64,000 bases of DNA from Bacteroidota bacterium (GTDB lineage Bacteria > Bacteroidota > Bacteroidia > Palsa-965): positions 1 through 64,000 of the forward strand of contig PLYR01000125.1 of the NCBI GenBank assembly GCA_003153435.1, given 5' to 3'. A model generated the notes under the pieces. That model worked only from the letters and a program-made list of their open reading frames with translations, had not been told where the DNA came from and made no database searches. Both the position numbers and the translations under genes were made by a program. Each line of letters opens with the position of its first letter. The stretch's first letter is position 1. Shown here piece after piece: positions 50,674 to 59,963 of this stretch.

Positions 50674-52104
50674 AATTTGCTTTTTCTCTTTCTCTCCTTT
50701 ATGATAAATATCCGCAGACACTATGATTGCTATGAATCCCCAGAAAGGGACTGAAGCTTTGTCGGTATCCAGGAAATTGTTCAGAGCCCCGTGAACTACA
50801 TAGGTGATCAGCCCTAATAACACAGCCAGGACAGTACTTCTGAGGCTCCCTTTTGGCAAGCTATAATATAATCGTGTGGCCGTTCTGATGGTAACGAGAA
50901 TAATTGCAATAAAAGACAAAGCTCCAAGTACACCTGATTCGCAGAGTGGGCCGATATACTCACTGTGAGCGTTCCCTTTATCACCAGCATTGGTACTTAT
51001 AATTGTCCTCTCACTGGAAAGCTGGAAAGGGGCATATTGAAAACTGTAAGTTCCTGGTCCCCATCCAAAAACTGGGCGTTCATGAAACATCCGCATCGCC
51101 GAATTCCATCGGTTTAACCGCTCCAGGTTTGATGCATCTGTTGATATATTAGATATAGACTGAACATGCTCCGTAAGGTTGGAAGATGAATCCTGTCTGT
51201 TTTTTTCCAGCTTCATAACCAAGTCTGACCACATCATACTTACAATTATTGCGATAGCGGAAATCGCAATGAGCAAGGTCTGCATCTTAATCCGGAGCAT
51301 ATAGATTCCCCACAAAACCAGAACGATGAGAAGGCTTACCCAGGCAGCACGTGTGTACGAAAAAATAAGGGCTATTGTAAATATTCCGAAAAGTATGACA
51401 GAAAACACCCGAACGGAAGGAGTTAAGGATTTGTTAAAAACAAACGAAACGATGAGAGGAAAAAACATAGCCAGAATTGCACCATACGCTGTATGGTCAT
51501 TATAAAAAGGAGCCATAACCCAGTGTGCGGGATCCTCCTTAAAACCAAATTCAGCATGGTTATACAAAGTATATCCGATAACAATGAGAAGAGGAATAAT
51601 ATACAACCAGATAAACCGGTGGATATTGGTTTTTTTCTGAAATATTTCTACAGCGATAAAATAGAAACAAGTCACAAACCACAGCCTAGCCAGCAAAAAT
51701 TTAAATGAGATCACTGGCATTTCGCTAGTGATACAAGTAACAAAAATCCAAATGAGGTTGATTAATAACGCTATGGTCACGGGGTGACGAATGATTCGGA
51801 GATCATATTTTCCTTCGTAGAGCATCTTGAAGAAGAAGAGCAACATAACCCCAATCATGAGTGGCTCTGTAGGCAGGCTAAGGCCCAACCGCACATCCGG
51901 ATCAGTTAGCGTAATGGAAAGTGGGGTACAAAATACAATGATCAGCAGCAGGGTATCAACCGATACAAAGGCAAGATATATAATGATAAGTGCAACCGGG
52001 ATGAGATTTAACCAGTAAAACTCAAAAAAACAACAAATCGAATTGAGCACCACAAAAGCAGCACTCAAACTGAATATCAGGCGGTGTTTTAATGTGTCGG
52101 TCAA
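50650..52104 (-). CDS. O-antigen ligase family membrane protein
   Basis: 484 aa; many TM segments; RLNRWNSAMRMFHERPVFGWGPGTYSFQYAPFQ ... GNAHSEYIGPLCESGVLGALSF. Confidence 0.9.
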   Translation of the reverse strand: MTDTLKHRLIFSLSAAFVVLNSICCFFEFYWLNLIPVALIIIYLAFVSVDTLLLIIVFCTPLSITLTDPDVRLGLSLPTEPLMIGVMLLFFFKMLYEGKYDLRIIRHPVTIALLINLIWIFVTCITSEMPVISFKFLLARLWFVTCFYFIAVEIFQKKTNIHRFIWLYIIPLLIVIGYTLYNHAEFGFKEDPAHWVMAPFYNDHTAYGAILAMFFPLIVSFVFNKSLTPSVRVFSVILFGIFTIALIFSYTRAAWVSLLIVLVLWGIYMLRIKMQTLLIAISAIAIIVSMMWSDLVMKLEKNRQDSSSNLTEHVQSISNISTDASNLERLNRWNSAMRMFHERPVFGWGPGTYSFQYAPFQLSSERTIISTNAGDKGNAHSEYIGPLCESGVLGALSFIAIILVTIRTATRLYYSLPKGSLRSTVLAVLLGLITYVVHGALNNFLDTDKASVPFWGFIAIIVSADIYHKGEKEKKQISEYPTAE

Positions 52105-52106
52105 TT

Positions 52107-53066
52107 TTAATCAAACTTGGTAAACTTTTCCCTGTTCTCATAAATGATGATGAGAAGCAGAGCAAATACGAAGGAAGTAACTGAAGAAATACAAAGAATC
52201 ACCCATCTGACAGGGGAAGATTTTTTGTCGGAGGGGTATGGTTTCGCAACAATATTGGCGTAGGTAAGCACTTTCCGGCTATCACTAACCGCTTTGTCAT
52301 ATTGAATACGAATTTCAGAATATGTCTCAAAAGCCCTTTGGTGCATTTGTTTTAGTGAAACCGATTGAGCTCCTCTTTCCGCAAGACTTTCCATATTTGC
52401 TTCAAGTTCCTTCAATTTATCCTTGGATGTAGAAGGATTGGTAATCAGTTTATAATACCTCTTTAATGCCTCCTTACTCTGAATATAATAATCGAGCAAA
52501 CCGTATTTAACACGAAGAACCCCAAGTGCATTTTCCAAAGAATCCATCTGGGCTTTCTTAAATGAAAGTTCATCCTTCAATATTCTTACAACCTCCATAG
52601 TCTTTGTGCGTTGAAGGTATCTGGCTTTAATATTCATCATACTGATAATACTATCCGCCATCTGACTAGCCTCCAATGGGTCCGTATCAAGGACATCAAT
52701 CTTCACTGACTCAAATTCTGTTTTTCGTACATCCACATTTTCGTTGTAGGTATCATACAAACTGGAAAGTCCTCCTTTTTTGGAGAGATTTATTTTGTAC
52801 TTCTCAGCAAGGTTAAACCGGTTGCAAATAGCGGTGCGTATATCTGCAGACTGAAGGAGCTGAACCAATTGTTCTGTTGCTGTTTCATTGCCGTAAGGAG
52901 TAAGATTCGCAGGATAAATAACCGCTGTTGATTTGTATTTGGGTTTCAAAAACCATTCACTTGAAAAAAGAAAGCCCAGAAACAATGAAATACATACCAC
53001 CGTTCCCAGTTGGAATTTCCATCTGAATAAGATTTTAAAGAATGATATGTTCCCGAATTGATTCAC
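52107..53066 (-). CDS. Wzz-like polysaccharide chain-length determinant protein
   Basis: 319 aa; TM near each end, YKSTAVIYPAN, central coiled coil, YPSDKKSSPVRWVILCISSV. Confidence 0.82.
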   Translation of the reverse strand: MNQFGNISFFKILFRWKFQLGTVVCISLFLGFLFSSEWFLKPKYKSTAVIYPANLTPYGNETATEQLVQLLQSADIRTAICNRFNLAEKYKINLSKKGGLSSLYDTYNENVDVRKTEFESVKIDVLDTDPLEASQMADSIISMMNIKARYLQRTKTMEVVRILKDELSFKKAQMDSLENALGVLRVKYGLLDYYIQSKEALKRYYKLITNPSTSKDKLKELEANMESLAERGAQSVSLKQMHQRAFETYSEIRIQYDKAVSDSRKVLTYANIVAKPYPSDKKSSPVRWVILCISSVTSFVFALLLIIIYENREKFTKFD

Positions 53067-54089
53067 TTACCTTCTTTGTTTTCTAAACCTATTAATACTA
53101 TCTAAGATAATAATACAAATTATTGAAATCAGCATTGCAGATAAAGTCGAACCGGTCACAATGATCCAGCGAACCGGGTATGATTTTTTTTCCGCAGGAA
53201 AGGCATTATTCACAATAAATTTATGGGGTATCTCCTGCTCCGCATCTACCTTTGCCTCCTCAAACTTAGTCTTTAGCATGTTCAGCTGTTTCGTCTGCAG
53301 GGTTAAATTATCCCGCACAGCTAGGTATGCGCTTCCGTATCGGGAAATGATTTCTAATTTTTCCTGAAGAGATTTCATAGCACGCTCATCACCACGGGAA
53401 ATTGCGATAGCATACTGTTCGCTGGTCACTTCCGACTGTGATTCATAATCGTACATGCCTTTTTCATTCAGATGATTCATGGAATCTGAGATGGCTCGCA
53501 CATCGTGTACTTTGGTCAGATATTCCTTTTCAACTATTCTGTAAGCTTTGGATGCTCTTTCACGTTGCATACGTGTAGTGGTTGTATCCAATAACTGGGC
53601 AATGCAGTTGGCGATATGTGCTGCAGTATCAGGATTTATATCCAGCACTTCCACTTTCACAGACATAAACTCGGTTCGCCGAAAAGTAATATTATTCTGA
53701 AATTCTTCAAAGAGTCTGGTTCTCTTATAACGATCTGTCGTGTCAATTTTATAATGCTGCATAAGACGGAACTTGCGACAGACTTTGTCCCTGATTTCGT
53801 CAGAGTTTAAGATCTGAAGCATTTGCTCCGCTTCTTCTTCTTGTCCGAATAATAGCACATCTTGTTTGGCGCTCGGATTCTCTGTAAGCAATGCCTTGGA
53901 GAGAGAACTGGTGGTAGCTGGAAACATGATAACCGTTGAACGGAACCGTTCCGGAATAACAAAAGAAACAATCCCGGAAATGATTGCTGCAAACAAGCCT
54001 ACTGTAAGGATCGGTTTACGCCATGTATAAAAGAAATAAATCAGGTTAGTTGAGTCGTTCTCTGTCAACTTTCCGGCATCATTCGTCAT
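53067..54089 (-). CDS. Wzz-like polysaccharide chain-length determinant protein (tandem paralogue)
   Basis: 340 aa; FRSTVIMFPAT, TEFMSVKVEVLDINPDTAAHIANCI, FPAEKKSYPVRWIIVTGSTL. Confidence 0.82.
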   Translation of the reverse strand: MTNDAGKLTENDSTNLIYFFYTWRKPILTVGLFAAIISGIVSFVIPERFRSTVIMFPATTSSLSKALLTENPSAKQDVLLFGQEEEAEQMLQILNSDEIRDKVCRKFRLMQHYKIDTTDRYKRTRLFEEFQNNITFRRTEFMSVKVEVLDINPDTAAHIANCIAQLLDTTTTRMQRERASKAYRIVEKEYLTKVHDVRAISDSMNHLNEKGMYDYESQSEVTSEQYAIAISRGDERAMKSLQEKLEIISRYGSAYLAVRDNLTLQTKQLNMLKTKFEEAKVDAEQEIPHKFIVNNAFPAEKKSYPVRWIIVTGSTLSAMLISIICIIILDSINRFRKQRR

Positions 54090-54121
54090 AGTTAGCTTTT
54101 GTTTGGCTTCATTAAGGAAGG

Positions 54122-54154
54122 CAAAAGTAGGAAAATTTACTTAAAACGGGGCAA
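54122..54154 (-). promoter_or_regulatory. Candidate promoter (TTG-N22-TACTTTTG) for the Wzz/ligase operon
   Basis: Minus strand TTG (54154-54152), 22-nt spacer, TACTTTTG (54129-54122). Confidence 0.45.
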
Positions 54155-54203
54155 TCCCGGTTATCAAGGCTAAATCACTGAAAAACAGATAAATATATGA
54201 TTT

Positions 54204-55769
54204 TTAACCGTATTTTATCATCCGAAAGATGGACTTGACACTGATTTGCTGTATTAAGAAAGCCCATACAATGCTGGCTCCTCCCATAAGGGCAAAATTG
54301 ATGAGCCAGTGATGATGTTCAGTATGAAATGCGAACATTCTTGACAAGATATTGATACCAATTACACCGACGATAAAAATGATCAGGGTAATAATCAAAC
54401 GGTAGTTAACACGGAAACGAAATACTCGCTGGGCAATAAGAACTTGGGATACAGCCATGATGATCTGAGTAGTAAGGCTGACAAAGGCAGAACCCATTGC
54501 TTTAAAATAAGGAATAAGTAACAAATTAAGCGAGATATTAATGACCATACAAGTGGCTGCTAAGGTATTAAGCTGCCTCATATTACCATTAGCTGTCAGC
54601 AGCGTTCCAAAAATATAATTTGTTGAGGTAGCAACGAAACAACACATAAGTGGAGCGAAGACAACAGCTGATTGATCAATATGTTCTTTATAGAGCAGGC
54701 TCATAATTTCATGACTATAAAAAGCACACCCAATTGCCACTACAAGAGCAGGAGTTATGATAAGAGTAAATGAAAGTTTAACCAGCGGTTCAATTGACTC
54801 CTTGTATTTTAACATTCTTGAAAATGTAGGTAAAAGGATCACTGAAAAGAGATATGCAATCATTGTAGCAGCATCAAGGAGCCTGAAAGCCTTGGCGTAT
54901 ATCCCTGCCTGATCCGGGCCATTTTGCATTACCTGCACATCGAGCTTATCAATCATACTGTGGAAAGGTTCAGTATTATAACCTGGAAGAGTCTTTAGGT
55001 GTGAAATTTTCGCCGCAAGCTCAACATTATATCGAGGGAGCATTCGTTCAACCATGACCTGATCAATCCTATTATAAAAGGTCATGAGTAAGACGAGGAT
55101 TGCAAACGGGAAGCTTTTCTTTAGAATCATCAATGCGAATGGATAACTCCAACTTAATTTGAGTGTTTCTGTTTTGCTGGCGACGATAATAAACGCTGTA
55201 AGTGTGGTGACCAAGTATGCTGCCGTTTGTATATAAGCAAAGAGCATCACATCCATCTTCACAGCGAACACGTGACCCCACAAAATCAACGCACAAATCG
55301 CAATCATGATCATTCTATCGAGAACTGAAACAATGCTGTCAATCTTAAAAAAATGCAATCCCTGCAAATTTGATCTGAGATAGAGTACCATGGAAATAAG
55401 AAACTGATTAAAGCCAAGAATTAACAACAGTTTTGTAAGTCGGGTATCATAACCGATGGCGAGTCCCACGACTATAGATCCCAATATATAAATGACTGCG
55501 AGGATAAGTTTAAGAACAAAAAGACTCGAGAAGTGCTTGGTCAGGAGGTGATTATTCTGAGCAATATTCTTGTTATTGAAATTGGTAATTCCAAAATCCA
55601 AAATGATATTCAACAGAAAGGAGAAATTAAAAAGAGCGGAAAATTCCCCAAAATTGTGGTTGCCAACCTGCTCCTGAACTGCTGGTTCAATCCCAAGTGT
55701 CCAAAATGGCTTCACCAGCAGGTTGAAGAACAATAGAATAGCCAGATTGGTGATAAATTTCTTTTGCAT
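54204..55769 (-). CDS. Wzx-like oligosaccharide flippase (MATE/PST family)
   Basis: 521 aa; about 12-14 hydrophobic segments; N-terminal domain resembles polysaccharide biosynthesis export proteins. Confidence 0.85.
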   Translation of the reverse strand: MQKKFITNLAILLFFNLLVKPFWTLGIEPAVQEQVGNHNFGEFSALFNFSFLLNIILDFGITNFNNKNIAQNNHLLTKHFSSLFVLKLILAVIYILGSIVVGLAIGYDTRLTKLLLILGFNQFLISMVLYLRSNLQGLHFFKIDSIVSVLDRMIMIAICALILWGHVFAVKMDVMLFAYIQTAAYLVTTLTAFIIVASKTETLKLSWSYPFALMILKKSFPFAILVLLMTFYNRIDQVMVERMLPRYNVELAAKISHLKTLPGYNTEPFHSMIDKLDVQVMQNGPDQAGIYAKAFRLLDAATMIAYLFSVILLPTFSRMLKYKESIEPLVKLSFTLIITPALVVAIGCAFYSHEIMSLLYKEHIDQSAVVFAPLMCCFVATSTNYIFGTLLTANGNMRQLNTLAATCMVINISLNLLLIPYFKAMGSAFVSLTTQIIMAVSQVLIAQRVFRFRVNYRLIITLIIFIVGVIGINILSRMFAFHTEHHHWLINFALMGGASIVWAFLIQQISVKSIFRMIKYG

Positions 55770-55864
55770 AACTCGGATAAGGGGAACTAAATTACTCTTT
55801 TTATCTCATTAACTTCCCAGAGTCTGGTTTCCGGAACGCAGGCGTGTATTATTTGAATATAAAT

Positions 55865-56611
55865 TTAAGCAGGGATGCCTTTGTAACCAGAGGGAAGAAA
55901 AATAAAATTCTGCTTATCCTGTTTCCTGAATTCAACCATTTGATTCTGCTCAATAACAAATACTGAGTAGCTCAGTTTTTTAAGTAGATCAAAGCATCGT
56001 GACCTATTTTCATTATCCCAAAGCTCTATATAGAGAATCGGATTGTTTTTTCGGAGCATTTCCTTTCCTCCTTCAAGTACGAAATATTCGAAATTTTCAA
56101 CGTCCATTTTTATGCCGGTAATCAGATCAGCTTGCATGACTTCCGGAATCAAATCAAGCTTATGAACCTCTACCGTGATCTTTTCACCCTCATTATTCTC
56201 CTGAATAGAATCATGGAGGACATGGCTCAGACCTTGCATCCGAACAGGACCGACCATAGGCATCACCATATTGACAGATCCTTCTTCATTTCCCAAGGCA
56301 AACTCCTTAACAGATACATTGGACAAATCATAGTGCTCAACAATTTTTATCAAGGCTTTCAGGTTTCGCGGCATGGGTTCGAACGCAATAACTTTCCGTT
56401 GCTTTTCACTTGCCAGGTGAACAGTCATAATGCCAATATTTGCCCCGATATCCAGAACGGTCCCTTCTTTGGGAAGAAGATTCAGGAAATAGAAAAAATC
56501 ACCTTCCTTTCGATCCTTTTTCAGGGTACGGATTTTGTACCTCGAAAAAAAATAAAGATAGTTCTCAAATCCCAGGATCGCCTGAAGGAAGTATTTTACG
56601 GCAGTCTTCAT
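55865..56611 (-). CDS. FkbM family methyltransferase
   Basis: 248 aa; EGTVLDIGANIGIMTVHLASEKQRKVIAFEPMPRNLKALIKI; IKMDVENFEYFVLEGGKEML. Confidence 0.9.
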   Translation of the reverse strand: MKTAVKYFLQAILGFENYLYFFSRYKIRTLKKDRKEGDFFYFLNLLPKEGTVLDIGANIGIMTVHLASEKQRKVIAFEPMPRNLKALIKIVEHYDLSNVSVKEFALGNEEGSVNMVMPMVGPVRMQGLSHVLHDSIQENNEGEKITVEVHKLDLIPEVMQADLITGIKMDVENFEYFVLEGGKEMLRKNNPILYIELWDNENRSRCFDLLKKLSYSVFVIEQNQMVEFRKQDKQNFIFLPSGYKGIPA

Positions 56612-56690
56612 AAAGCGGTCAAAATTATCACAAAAAGCGGAAGGAGAACATAGATTTTCGCTTAATTTCGTTTTCTCTTAATTACCCGCT

Positions 56691-57830
56691 TTGGAAATAG
56701 TTGTCAATACAAGGTTACTTATTAAAGATAAGCTAGATGGAATCGGCTGGTTCACCTATGAGACAATGAAACGGATTACCCGAGCTCATCCGGACGATCA
56801 TTTCGTTTTCGCGTTCGATCGTCAACCTGATCCAGAGATGATTTTTTCGGACAATATCACTCCACTTGTCCTCGCTCCGCAGGCCCGACATCCGATACTC
56901 TTCTGGGTATGGTTTGAGTTTTCAATAGGGAAACTGCTGTCTGATTTTAAACCTGATCTTTTTCTTTCCCCCGATGGTTATGTTCCATTACGTGGTTCTA
57001 CAAACAAACTGGCGGTCATTCATGATCTCAACTTTGCTCACTATCCTCAGGATTTGCCACGCTCGGTGCGTCTTTACTATAATTATTTCTTTCCACGCTT
57101 CGCCCAGAAAGCTACCCGCATCGCGACTGTTTCGGATTTTTCAAAAAAAGATATCATGCATACCTATGGAATTGCAGAAGATAAAATCGATATCGTATAC
57201 AACGGAGTTGGCCTGGGTTACAAGCCACTGGATTCAGTTTTGATTTCTGAGACGAGGAAGAAGTATACTAAGTCCTGCCCCTATTTTCTTTTTGTAGGAT
57301 CATTGCACCCTCGTAAAAATATTGGAAGGCTTATGCAAGCTTTCTCCCGGTTCAAAGAAAAAAGTTCTTCTCCAATAAAGTTACTCATCGTTGGTCATCG
57401 ATATTGGTGGACGAGTGAGCTGGAAGAAACATACATTACTCTTCCTCATAAAGACGAAGTAATTTTTACTGGTCGGCTGCAACAAGAAGAATTATATAAG
57501 GTGATGGCTTCTGCATTCGCACTCACGTATCTTCCTTATTTCGAAGGATTCGGAATCCCTCTCCTGGAAGCAATGAATTGTGCAGTGCCTGTCCTTTGCG
57601 CTGACACCTCCTCCCTCCCGGAAGTCGCAGCTCAGGCAGCCCTACTGGTAGATCCATTTTCTGTCGAAGCTATCACAGATGGTATGTTGAAGTTGAGCAA
57701 TGATGAAAATTTCAGGAATGGACTCATTGAAGCAGGGAATAAACGCAAGCAAGATTTTTCATGGGACAGAACGGCAAGTCTTCTCTGGGAATCTATGGAA
57801 AGAGCAGTTGCAGGAGGCAGGAAACAGTAA
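56691..57830 (+). CDS. Glycosyltransferase family 4 protein (TTG start)
   Basis: 379 aa; ISTRLL-like start MEIVVNTRLLIKDKLDGIGWFTYE; FVGSLHPRKNIGRLMQAF; PYFEGFGIPLLEAMNCAVPVLCADTSSLPEVAAQAALLVDP. Confidence 0.92.
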   Translation: MEIVVNTRLLIKDKLDGIGWFTYETMKRITRAHPDDHFVFAFDRQPDPEMIFSDNITPLVLAPQARHPILFWVWFEFSIGKLLSDFKPDLFLSPDGYVPLRGSTNKLAVIHDLNFAHYPQDLPRSVRLYYNYFFPRFAQKATRIATVSDFSKKDIMHTYGIAEDKIDIVYNGVGLGYKPLDSVLISETRKKYTKSCPYFLFVGSLHPRKNIGRLMQAFSRFKEKSSSPIKLLIVGHRYWWTSELEETYITLPHKDEVIFTGRLQQEELYKVMASAFALTYLPYFEGFGIPLLEAMNCAVPVLCADTSSLPEVAAQAALLVDPFSVEAITDGMLKLSNDENFRNGLIEAGNKRKQDFSWDRTASLLWESMERAVAGGRKQ

Positions 57831-57845
57831 AACAGATTAAAACAT

Positions 57846-58445
57846 ATGCTAAAGGGGAACCTGGATAAAACACGGAGAGAGGCTGGCTGTGATGAAGCCG
57901 GAAGAGGTTGTCTCGCCGGACCTGTGTTTGCAGCAGCGGTGATCCTTCCTACTAAATTCAAGCATCCCTTACTCAATGATTCTAAACAAATAAGCGACAA
58001 AGTACGCAAACTTCTCAGGCCTATTATTGAAGCAGAAGCACTTGCCTGGAATGTTTCACGCGTTGAGGCGGCTGAAATAGATGAGATCAATATCTTACAA
58101 GCTTCTATATTGGCCATGCACAGAGCGGTAAAAGGATTAAAGTTACCTCCTGAATTTCTACTCATTGACGGAAACCGCTTCAATAAGTTTGACAAAATTT
58201 CTCATCAGTGCATTATAGGTGGTGATGGGATCTACTTGAGTATAGCCGCAGCATCCGTTCTGGCAAAAACTTACAGAGATGATTATATGGATACTCTTCA
58301 CGAATCCTTTCCACATTATAACTGGTTAAGAAACAAAGGTTATGGAACCCTCTCCCATAGAAATGCCATTCGGACCTATGGCCCTTGTGACCATCACCGA
58401 AAATCATTCCGGCTTCTTCCTGACCAGCTCCAAATTAGTTTCTAA
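57846..58445 (+). CDS. rnhB: Ribonuclease HII
   Basis: 199 aa; [65 protein letters not shown]. Confidence 0.96.
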   Translation: MLKGNLDKTRREAGCDEAGRGCLAGPVFAAAVILPTKFKHPLLNDSKQISDKVRKLLRPIIEAEALAWNVSRVEAAEIDEINILQASILAMHRAVKGLKLPPEFLLIDGNRFNKFDKISHQCIIGGDGIYLSIAAASVLAKTYRDDYMDTLHESFPHYNWLRNKGYGTLSHRNAIRTYGPCDHHRKSFRLLPDQLQISF

Positions 58446-58572
58446 TCCATGCGGATTCGATCATTCCTTCAAATAGGAAGATCAATCGTCTATTTCTGAT
58501 CACAGAATATGAAAATTAGCTGATGACCTTGGTAACTAAGGCCTTATATGATTTTAGACTATGGGCCGGGAT

Positions 58573-58602
58573 TTGATTTTGAACATTATAATGTTAAATT
58601 TG
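58573..58602 (+). promoter_or_regulatory. Consensus promoter (TTG-N19-TAAATTTG) with a 14-bp palindrome in the spacer
   Basis: TTG 58573-58575; AACATTATAATGTT 58582-58595; TAAATTTG 58595-58602; ATG at 58643. Confidence 0.6.
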
Positions 58603-58642
58603 AGTTACCAAAAAGTCAATTCTGAGTACCTAAATTAATTCT

Positions 58643-59911
58643 ATGAATTTAAGATTTATTTATACAGCTGCCTTGTCGGCTATTCTTTTCAATTTCACAG
58701 CAAAAGCCCAGGTCGTAAAGATTCTTTTTGACGGAGCTCATGCGGAAACATGCAGTAATGCGGATTGGATTCCAGATGCTGATGTTGATGATATCAGTTT
58801 TTCAGGAGGACCAGCTTCTTGCTGCAGTGGAACCAAGTCTGACCCGCAGCGTTACCCTACCCCTGCTCAGTCTACTGTTACCGCTGGTACAGCCGAAAAC
58901 TATTGGAAAGGCGGGCTATCTGCATGGGGAATTGACTGTGCCAAGCACAATTACCAAGTTGAGTCCCTTCCGTGGAATGGAGTTTTAACCTATCAGGATG
59001 GGACCAATGCACAGGATCTGAGCAACTATACGATTCTCGTTATAGATGAACCCAATATAAAATTTACCACGGCTGAAAAAACAGCAATGATGACCTGGAT
59101 CCAAGCTGGAGGAAGACTTTTTATGATCTCTGATCATACCGGATCAGACAGAAATAGTGATGGCTGGGATTCTCCCATGATCTGGAACGATTTTCTTACA
59201 AACAATGGAGTGAACAACAATAACCCCTTTGGAATAAGTTATGACCTTGCAAATTTCTCTCAAACTACTACAAACGTTGCTAACCTTCCCGGCGATTCAT
59301 GTCTTCATGGACCAATGGGAAATGTCACAGAAGCGATGTGGAGTAATGGAACATCCATGACCATTGATCCAATAGCGAACCCTGCTGTCAAAGGAGTCAT
59401 TTATATGACGGGATCCTCAAATACAGGGAACACTGGAGTTATGTTTGCGCATTCCCGCTGTATGAAAGGAAAAATTGCAGCGATGGGTGACAGTTCTCCT
59501 CCGGATGATGGTACAGGCAACACTTCCTGTACACTTTATAACGGATATTTCTCCGATGCTGCGGGCAACCATCAACTCCTTATCATGAACGCTACTATTT
59601 GGCTTGCGACTAACGATGCACCACTGGATGTCTTCTCTCCTTCCTCCTTTATAAATGATGTTTCTTTTTTTCCAAATCCTGCCAATATTACTGCCAATAT
59701 TCGTTTCAGACTTGAAAACCAGGAAAAGATAAACATTACAGTTTGTGATTTGACAGGGCGGGAAGTGATGAAAGTGTCTGATGAGAATCTGTTGCCTGGA
59801 GAAAATGGAGTCACTTTCAGTACAGAGGCTCTTTCCGGTGGAGTCTACATATTTAAGATTGGCAGTTCTACCGGATGTTCTCAGGGTAGATTTGTCGTGG
59901 CACAACACTAA
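58643..59911 (+). CDS. Secreted T9SS (type A CTD) protein with DUF4350/GATase1-like N-terminal domain
   Basis: 422 aa; signal peptide; KILFDGAHAETCSNADWIPDADVDDISFSGG; LSNYTILVIDEPNIKFTTAEKTAMMTWIQAGGRLFMISDHTGSDR; CTD VSFFPNPANITANIRFRLEN...TVCDLTGREVMKVSD...LSGGVYIFKI. Confidence 0.8.
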   Translation: MNLRFIYTAALSAILFNFTAKAQVVKILFDGAHAETCSNADWIPDADVDDISFSGGPASCCSGTKSDPQRYPTPAQSTVTAGTAENYWKGGLSAWGIDCAKHNYQVESLPWNGVLTYQDGTNAQDLSNYTILVIDEPNIKFTTAEKTAMMTWIQAGGRLFMISDHTGSDRNSDGWDSPMIWNDFLTNNGVNNNNPFGISYDLANFSQTTTNVANLPGDSCLHGPMGNVTEAMWSNGTSMTIDPIANPAVKGVIYMTGSSNTGNTGVMFAHSRCMKGKIAAMGDSSPPDDGTGNTSCTLYNGYFSDAAGNHQLLIMNATIWLATNDAPLDVFSPSSFINDVSFFPNPANITANIRFRLENQEKINITVCDLTGREVMKVSDENLLPGENGVTFSTEALSGGVYIFKIGSSTGCSQGRFVVAQH

Positions 59912-59963
59912 GCCAGACCAGAAAAATTCAGGAAATTCTGTACTTTAGCATTGCAAAACCGCC

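Noticed and set aside
56132-56653. 173-aa plus-strand ORF
   Set aside because: Antisense to the FkbM methyltransferase; no coding signature.
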